A DNA stretch of 64,000 nt, from NCBI RefSeq assembly GCF_024139115.2, contig NC_085140.1:232812371-232876370 (forward strand), written 5' to 3'. The notes below the pieces were generated by a model. The model saw nothing but the letters and a program-made list of their open reading frames with translations. It had not been told where the DNA came from and did not search any database. Each line of letters starts with the position of its first letter. Position 1 is the stretch's first letter. Of the stretch, positions 57,448-64,000 are shown piece by piece. The stretch is from Armigeres subalbatus. Taxonomy: Eukaryota; Arthropoda; Insecta; Diptera; Culicidae. A program made the translations under genes and the position numbers.

Positions 57448-57867
57448 TGTCGGGTTTTTTTCTTTTCTCACAAGCAAAACACGAATTGCAATATTAAATG
57501 CATTTTATATTTCACATATTTTTTCAATTTTTTCTGTTTTTCTTCTTTTTTTTTTTGTTTACATTTTTCACTCCGTTCTCTATCACTATCGTCACATAAC
57601 TGACTCTCTTTTGCCACCTCCACTATGTCAACGAATCTGTCGCTCCGCTCAGAAACCTCTTGTTTCTCTGACGTGTCTTTCGGAGCTCTACACTCAAATA
57701 AATTCATAAACGCTTTCTATATATTAATTATTTCTTAAATTGTATCTTTACGCGCGTGACTGGCGCTTTCATTATTATTTCTTTTTTTAACTGATAACTA
57801 CGAATAAGCTAAGTTGCTGTATTATTATACTGAACTGAATTACTATATTATTATACTATTCTCTACA
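57448..57867 (-). repeat. 5' LTR (420 bp)
   Basis: Nearly identical to the LTR at 49,232-49,649. Transcription of the element should start in this LTR and run towards lower coordinates. Confidence 0.9.
57468..57707 (-). CDS. Small charged ORF within the LTR
   Basis: 79 codons beginning MNLFECRAPKDTSEKQEVSE, rich in Lys/Glu/Ser, ending in an AT-rich hydrophobic tail. The other LTR has the same start (49,289-49,489; T for S once), but a length change in the T-run alters the end. The first 50 residues are thus shared between the LTRs. It resembles no known LTR protein and may be chance. Confidence 0.25.
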   Translation of the reverse strand: MNLFECRAPKDTSEKQEVSERSDRFVDIVEVAKESQLCDDSDRERSEKCKQKKKEEKQKKLKKYVKYKMHLILQFVFCL

Positions 57868-57872
57868 GAGGG

Positions 57873-58690
57873 TAGAGAGACATATGGAAAGATGTTAGAA
57901 CCCATGAGTGCTCTGAACCAATGGCTTCTTCAATAGATGAAATAAGAGAAAACGACGCATGTACATTTCTAAACTAACAATACGAACAAATCAGAATGAG
58001 CTCACTAAAATCCTTTGACCAGCCTAGATAATAATTGAGCAACCTGTTATACAACTTGCTTATCCGATGTTCCGTCTCATGCGTCCTTCTACCAAGTGTT
58101 GATAGTTTTTAGATGCCTTTCACGTCTTCCAACTTTCTCCAGCGAGCTTCAACGATAGAGTCAACGAGAGGTTCACAATTGCAGGTAGCGGTCCCTCAAG
58201 CTATTGAAATATGGCGCCAGACTTATCCGGTTGATAAACCCAAACTTGGTCTGCTTCGTCAATAGAATTCGTGTTTGTGAAGGTACTTGTTATATTCAGC
58301 TATTAATACTTTTTGGAAAATTGGACGCGAGAAATTTTAAACGTCTGCACTCAGTCGCGACCAGGGGGAGAAGGGGGAGCACTCAATCCCTACCCCGACA
58401 TGTACTGGTTCTAAAATGTAAACAACAGTGGTCATTCTCTACCACATTTTTGTTATGGCGAGGCAATTTTTATGCACACTTTTGTTTTCGAAATTTTATC
58501 AAAATTGAACACTCAATCATGCAGCAAAACGATGTGGTATGCTTGAGATACCTGCTTGATTAAAGAGACTCGAAAAAGAATTTATTTGCAGTAACTAACC
58601 CAATATAATTATTTGCAGTAACTAACCCAATAAAAAATTCGCATTAACGATTGCGTTCGCATTAACGATTAACGAGAACCCCCATTAACG
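57873..58690. other. No gene seen; short tandem motifs
   Basis: At 58,586-58,700 a TTTGCAGTAACTAACCCAAT word is doubled and CATTAACGATTGCGTTC repeats three times. The 119-codon plus frame 58,204-58,563 is not recognised. Confidence 0.4.
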
Positions 58691-59089
58691 ATTGCGTTCT
58701 AAGCTTCGATGCAGAGTACACGAGCTTTGTTCGCCAGTGACAGGCGTATGGGGCCCTTGGTCGCGACATACTTCGATCTCCTTTCGTTTTTCTCCTTAAA
58801 CATAAACAACAAACTGTCACCCTTCAAAGTCATTTTATCCGCATCTGTTGGCCCCGGACTTCCTCGATCAAATCGCAATCTCAAAATTTGTTCTCAGTTC
58901 CATGTTCTTAGTTCCAAACCCAGACAAGAACTATAACGTTGTAATAATCACCTAATCTAACTATTTGAACACGTCCTCTCACGGCGAAGCTTGATCACGA
59001 ACTGTTTTGGTTCTATGTACTTGGATATTCATGTCGTTGGCTGTGTCTTTGCCGATTATATCGAGTCGTATTATCTCTTATATTGTTCG
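58691..59089 (-). other. Unrecognised sequence downstream of RTE leader
   Basis: On the minus strand it follows the leader at 59,090-59,377. A 61-codon frame (58,699-58,884) has KEKNERRSK; no endonuclease motif is visible, so the leader is probably truncated here. Confidence 0.3.
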
Positions 59090-59377
59090 TAATGATTGGT
59101 TTTCCAGGCGGCTTATTGGGCCTGCGCAAACCCCCTGTCTCGTCGGAGGGCCGTCGTGGGCTGTTTAGCGTCCCACCTAACACCAGGACTTGTGCTTGTG
59201 CGCTTTGAGCGGCACACGGTCGCTTTGGTGGGGCCTACTTGCGGATACATGCAGCTTTTTATAGAGGTTTAACTAAGCCCACTGTCAAACCCCACCACAT
59301 CCTAGGCAAGCCCCACAACTCGCAGATGGCCTGGGAAGGGATCGTCAAGCCCTTGGACATAGTCCCTGCCGCCCGTG
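59090..59377 (-). mobile_element. RTE 5' leader, minus copy
   Basis: More than 250 bp closely match 47,719-48,045 in the opposite orientation (GGGACTATGTCCAAGGGCTT, CTATAAAAAGCTGCATGT, GCCCAATAAGCCGCC). Confidence 0.85.
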
Positions 59378-59745
59378 TATAAGAACTATGCAAAAGATAT
59401 TTTAGTTACTAGATAAAGATTGTCGCTTCGGTTCCCTTTGTTCTCCTGTCCGAAACATGTGTGGTACATACCTGTCAAATCGTATGGATTTTCCTTCTTT
59501 GACATTTAGCTCCCCTATCCTCGCCAGCAAAAGATGTTCCGGACAGCGACGACAGCGACAATCTTTATCTAGTAACTAAAATATCTTTTAACTATGCATA
59601 TGCGAAATCGTTAGATTCATACACAAAAAATGTAAGCTCTCATACAAATATTGTTAGCAAAATTTGCAACATTGTAAGGTCTCATACAATATTTGTGTAA
59701 TAATCTAGTAATTTCGCATTTGCCCAGTTCTTATACAGATTTTGG
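59375..59745. mobile_element. MITE-4 copy interrupted by MITE-2
   Basis: The left remnant TGTATAAGAACTATGC joins, across MITE-2, to ATATGCGAAATCGTTAGATTC and ends CCCAGTTCTTATACAGATTTTG, matching 31,258-31,442. The outer left end is missing at the RTE junction. Confidence 0.65.
59392..59589. mobile_element. MITE-2, copy 2
   Basis: 198 bp, nearly identical to 44,499-44,696. Perfect 8-bp TSD AACTATGC at 59,384-59,391 and 59,590-59,597, lying within MITE-4. Confidence 0.9.
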
Positions 59746-59749
59746 TAAA

Positions 59750-62700
59750 TTCATAAAAAGAATTGTAAGCGAATATAATAATCATCGGTTGAGTGTAAGG
59801 GTGGAGCCAGAGTAGACGCTACCGCGCGATGCGTCACGACGCAACAGTGCAATTTGACATTTCATTGATGATAATTGTTATTACTTTGCGTGAGTCGCAT
59901 CGCGTCGCATCGCACGTTGCGTTTATTATGGCGGACACATAAGTTGGAAGCTGAATGGCTCCAGGGCATTGAAAAATGATTCTCGGAATAGGATAGATTC
60001 AACGCCAGGGACCAGTTGAGTGGATCGTTTCGTGCATTTCGGCTTTTAGTCGAACCAGAAGCTATCTCTACCCGGAATCGTTGGATTGACCTCGGCACTC
60101 GTCTTGTCATTCGTTGAAGTAAGAAAGTGCTGAGGACTTGAGCTGATCAATGAATATGCTGACTAGGTGAAAGAGTAGTGTGAGTAACGTAAAAGCCTTT
60201 CACAGATGCAGGTCGTCGGCATCGGGGAGCTTGCGGCGTCTGAGTAGGATAAACCCGACGCCGAGGACTATCTTAGTACATTGGGAGTACGTTGAGAGGT
60301 AAATGGCTCTGAATGATGTGGTGCTGAATGGTACGAGGAATAGATTCAAAAGGCTCAAGAGTTTGGTGAGCTTACAAGAGAGCACACGAAGATGAGATTT
60401 ACAATCGAAAGATTTTGTATGTCTAATAATCTTCTAATTTTTTTAGCTGCGTCGTCGATTTTTTTTTTCATTACAAAAAGCTTGGTATTGAAAAATATCT
60501 ACTTCGGAATTTCGTTTGATTTAATTAAAAATCATCATTAACTACTTCTATTCATAAATTACAATCTATCTAAATATGTTGAACTCCTAGCAAATAATAA
60601 CCCTCGTCCTACTTATCCTTACTTAGACTCAGCTACACGTGATCGATAACGCCTACAGCTGCAGTGGGAATAGCTGCACCCCCATTCGACAAAGCACTTC
60701 TGCAAAAACTTTGACCCAAAAAGTTCGACCACGAAGTCGACGAAATCGCTCTGTTGCTTTATTAATTAATATTTTTTGCATGTCCTGAATACGAACCATT
60801 CCTGCAGCTCATAGAGATAGAACGACTATGAGGCACTACTAGTACTGGCTGCATGATCTGAACAAAAGTTGAGCATCCCAGATGACGAGGTGCTTACTGT
60901 TGCACGTATTGGCCTGTTGAATGCCTTGCTCATAGCGGGAGCTTTACTGCTGCATGCAGTCTTAATTATTATGTCAAATATACTTCGAGTCGAAAATAAC
61001 AAGCTTTATAGTCGGGAATAATTTTCACTACTTCAAAAGACAAACCGTGAGGACACTGACCAATCTGGCACACGAACAGCATCGTTTTCTAGATTTGTTA
61101 CCTGAATGAATCAAACGGCTGAGTGGTACGTGACAAACAATTCAATTGGTAAATATACTTTCCCCCATCCTACACTCTTTCCACGATGCGGCAGCAGGCT
61201 GAAAATACTCGAAACAGACAAGAAGAAGAAAAACGGCTTTTCGATGCAATAATAACGTTCCAGAGCAGTCTGAAATTAATTAGTCGAACAGACAGACCGT
61301 TTTTCCTTTTCGCCCCCGGCCAAAGACACTGGGATTGCATGATGAAGAGTATTTGAAAAGTTTATTTCGCGAAACTACTCATTTAAGGAAAACTGTGTCA
61401 GTTACCGTCCTCTCGTCCCGTTGCCGACGACAAAAGCAGTTCGCGACACGGCTTCCATAATGAACCTAGTAGTAATAACGAGCTGGAAGCGGAAAACGCG
61501 AGTAAAACGATTACGACTTTTCACGTTATAAAGATACGCGCCCGGTTCATTCGCTGGCTGTTTCCGAGGAAGAACTTTTACCGTGTTGAATCCTTTTATT
61601 ACCACTGTTGCAGAGCTTAATGCGGCAGCTAAGGATGGAGTGCTCAAAACCGTGGCACGATTTGGCACAATCACGACCGATGGGTAAGTGTTTTGTTTGT
61701 CATGCACTAAATCCATTAGAAAACTGTGGTTAAAGGAGTGTTGTTGGATAACAACTCGATTTGTTGTAAGCGCCAATCGGCAAAGTTGTGCGGAAACCGT
61801 ACTACGGATTCATTCGCATGGTTCATTAAATAAAGGGTAAGCAATCTGAGTCCTATTTTGTTAAGAATTCTTATGGACATAGTTGGAAGAGTACGAGACC
61901 GGCTAATATCCTCCATCTCACAATTTGAAGAACACACGTCAGGTGATGCGTTCAGTGTAGTGAACTTAAAATGTAACTTGGTTCTTGCTCCCTCGCAACA
62001 CACGTTCAGAAACATTTACAGCTCTGTACGCTGAACGTATTGTCTTGAATGTGCACACGAAAATCCGAGATGAATTTACTGTATGTGAACAGTTTTATAA
62101 AACCCACCTTACCCTTAAATAAGGTAGACAAAATACTTTTGTTCGATCCGTTCGTGCTCCGCATGTCACCATACTTCTCCATTTCAATTTGTAAATTTGC
62201 ATGGGCTTTCGGAAGCGAAACAGAAATACAATAAGAAACAGCTCGAATAATGTTTGAATACGAGAATATTGATCGGCTTCTTTACTTCATAATATAAGAC
62301 TAGGATAATTTATTGCCTGTTTCATCAATGTTCATAAATAGACAAAATGCCTCGCCCGTTAAGAGGGATACAAATAATTCAGTAGAATTGACAGTTTGGC
62401 GGCTTCCTGTTACAAACCAATTAACTACATATGAAACAACCAGGATGATGCAGAGCGTGAATCGTCTCTATGAGCACGTGTGCGGGAGAACATTAATTAA
62501 TTGTTCCAAAAGCCACAAAACCATCGAAACTATTTGGTTTTCGGTGTTCAGTATATGTTCGCTAATCATAAACAGGTAGACCAAAATGCGGTGGTGATTA
62601 CAAGCAAGTGTTAGGTGAAATTAGCTCTAATTAATGGTTGTCACCATGGAGCCTGTAGAAATCCTTCCAAACTGATCATGGGAGTGAAACCATTCGCATG

Positions 62701-62785
62701 CAGCAGTAGTATGTGGTTGTTTAATTACTGTCTGGGAGCAATACGAAATTTCGTGAATGAAATCAATCCAGACATTGAGATGTGG
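59750..62785. other. No confident gene
   Basis: Several open frames exist on the minus strand (60,200-60,385, hydrophobic with SFRAIYLSTYSQ; 61,402-61,776; 61,716-62,015), none with a recognisable domain. 59,820-59,930 has repeated GCGTCGCATCGC-like words. No transposon ends recognised. Confidence 0.4.
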
Positions 62786-62789
62786 CACA

Positions 62790-63470
62790 ATATATGTATA
62801 CTAGAATATTCATCAGTTGTCTGGGCTCCTTTTTACCAAAAGAGCATAATGCGAATCGAAGCAATGCAGCGCAAATTCGTCCGTTTCGCTCTACGTTGTC
62901 TTCCTTGGAATGACCCAAATAATTTACCCAGCTATGAAGCACGCTGCCGACTTATTGGTTTAAATCTGTTAAGTGATCGTCGAGACGTATCCAAGGCGCT
63001 GTTCGTTTCAGATCTTCTGCAATCGAGAATTAATTGCCCCGCTTTGCTTTCTCAATTGAACCTTAATATACCCTACCGCCAACCTCGATCATCCACTTTC
63101 ATTTCTCTGAAAGGAACTCGTACAAATTATGCGCAAAATGAGCCTTTCACTAGCATGTGTTGCACTTTCAATCGTTGCTCCACCGCATTTGATTTTCATC
63201 TTTCCCGGTGTATTCTTCGGAAAAGGTTCACTACACTCTTCTCAACATCCGAAAGTATTACACATTAGTCCAGGTAGCTTTATTGATGTATTTTTTGTAT
63301 AATGTTGAGTAATCCGGAAATTAAGTTTAAGCAAAATTATGTATCATTTGGAAATATTGTTATCTGTTGATATAAAAGAATAGGAGGTTTTGCGCCCGTT
63401 CGAGGAAGATTCCATGAATAATTCTACTCAAACGGGCTTTTTCCTGCTCCAAATAAAGAAAGATAGCTGT
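62790..63470 (+). pseudogene. Jockey-like LINE, C-terminal fragment
   Basis: The end of the plus frame to 63,268 reads LEYSSVVWAPFYQKSIMRIE, RKFVRFALRCLPW, YEARCRLIGLNLLSDRRDVS, KALFVSDLLQSRINCPALL and FNRCSTAFDFHLSRCILRKRF. This is the post-RT tail typical of jockey-clade elements. RT and endonuclease are absent (5' truncation near 62,790). An AT-rich 3' UTR with AAATAAAG runs to about 63,470. The sequence before codon 57 of the open frame is unrelated. Confidence 0.8.
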
Positions 63471-63540
63471 AGTAAGGGATCGGTGTCAGAGAATTTGACC
63501 GAACGGTAATCAGGCTGAATGAGCAGAAGGAAACAAAAAG

Positions 63541-64000
63541 TGAAAAATGATAAGTTCTTCCTGCTCCTTGCCCCTTGTTTCTTCTTCCTTTTTCTATCTT
63601 TCTTTTTTTATCTTTCTTCCTTTTTTTTCTTTTTCGCTCTTCCTTCTTCTTTTTTACTTATTTCTTCTCCCTTTTTCTTTATTTCTTTTCCTTTCTTTCT
63701 TATGTCTTCTTTCTTCATTTTTCTTTTTTCTTTCTTCTTTCTACTGTCTTCTATCTTCTATCTCCTTTTTTGTTCTTTCTTCTTATTTCTTCTTCTTTCT
63801 TCCTTCTTCTCTCTCCTTTCTTTTTTCTTTCTTCTTTCTTTCTCCTTCTCTCCTCTTTCTTTCGTCTTTATTTTCCTTCTGCCTTTTTTCTTCCTTCCTT
63901 CTCTTTCCTTCTTCTATCTCTTTTTTCTTCTTTCTTCCTTCTTCTTTCTCTTCTTCTTCCTTCCTTCTTCCCTCTTCATTCTTCTTTTATCCTTCTTTCT
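63541..64000 (+). repeat. Polypyrimidine (TTC/TTTCTTCC) low-complexity tract
   Basis: At least 460 bp made almost only of T and C, with TTCTTTCTT, TTCCTTC and CTTCTT words, continuing past the window end. Confidence 0.95.

Larger units (their letters stand above)
49232..57867 (-). mobile_element. Non-autonomous LTR retrotransposon carrying two satellite arrays
   Basis: All structural marks of an LTR retrotransposon are present on the minus strand: LTRs starting TG and ending CA, a 5-bp TSD GAGGG, a primer-binding site directly after the 5' LTR (57,422-57,446), and a 21-base polypurine tract directly before the 3' LTR (49,650-49,670). The interior is about 7.8 kb: a leader of about 880 bp (57,421-56,540), satellite 2 (56,530-54,165), satellite 1 (54,110-50,030) and about 350 bp up to the polypurine tract. 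No gag, protease, RT or integrase motif is seen on either strand. The LTRs differ at only a few positions, which points to recent insertion with enzymes supplied in trans. The tRNA-Ser-like primer site suggests a Ty3/gypsy-type helper; that is inference. Confidence 0.88.

Noticed and set aside
49232..57867. The 420-bp direct repeats as a plain segmental duplication
   Set aside because: TG/CA ends, matching 5-bp TSD, polypurine tract and primer site at the expected places fit an LTR element much better.
58204..58563. 119-codon plus frame as a host gene
   Set aside because: No recognisable domain and composition like the AT-rich surroundings.
60200..60385. Membrane-protein exon
   Set aside because: A hydrophobic stretch alone in 61 codons, without start context, splice signals or a family match, is not enough.

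Overview
This window is eukaryotic DNA of a culicine mosquito, most probably an Aedes species. It has no dense bacterial-style genes and no operons. It contains several decayed RTE-clade LINE copies ending in AAATG-type tails (the type described in Aedes as JAM1), at least six copies of a tRNA-headed SINE like the Aedes Feilai family, many MITEs, and 17-bp arrays of the type TTTGGCCGAA. Species assignment is inference from these repeats. No host protein-coding gene can be supported; this looks like intergenic or intronic DNA built from layered transposon insertions.

Layout. 1-3.4 kb: an RTE-like endonuclease/reverse transcriptase element with frameshifts and a poly(A) end. 4.2-7.5 kb: a second, JAM1-like RTE element interrupted by a SINE with clear target-site duplications (TSDs). 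9.0-10.5 kb: a MITE inside an old SINE, then a mariner-like element carrying a short signal-peptide-like reading frame. 11-19.3 kb: a 5.3-kb hAT-type element with an exact 8-bp TSD, inserted in an older MITE and itself full of SINEs, a MITE, a foldback and 17-bp repeats; it is flanked by oppositely oriented arms of an unnamed degenerate repeat. 21.4-24.8 kb: a minus-strand RTE copy split by a CR1/jockey-like LINE fragment. 29.6-31.8 kb: more of the unnamed repeat, two SINEs and a MITE. 34.0-36.8 kb: a three-level nest (Helitron in a TIR element in a hAT element). 37-41 kb and 46.7-48 kb: RTE fragments, one with an internal deletion and one with a 5' inversion. 44.5-45 kb: a MITE and a long-armed foldback. 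62.8-63.5 kb: a jockey-like LINE tail, then a polypyrimidine tract to the end.

The most striking object is at 49,232-57,867: a complete LTR-retrotransposon frame on the minus strand. It has about 419-bp LTRs starting TG and ending CA (nearly identical), a 5-bp GAGGG TSD, a primer-binding site resembling the 3' end of tRNA-Ser, and a perfect polypurine tract. It has no gag or pol. Most of its interior is two unrelated satellite arrays: about 4.1 kb of 137/92-bp alternating units and about 2.4 kb of 75/85-bp units with a 320-bp higher-order period. It therefore looks like a recently mobilised, non-autonomous LTR element whose cargo is satellite DNA.
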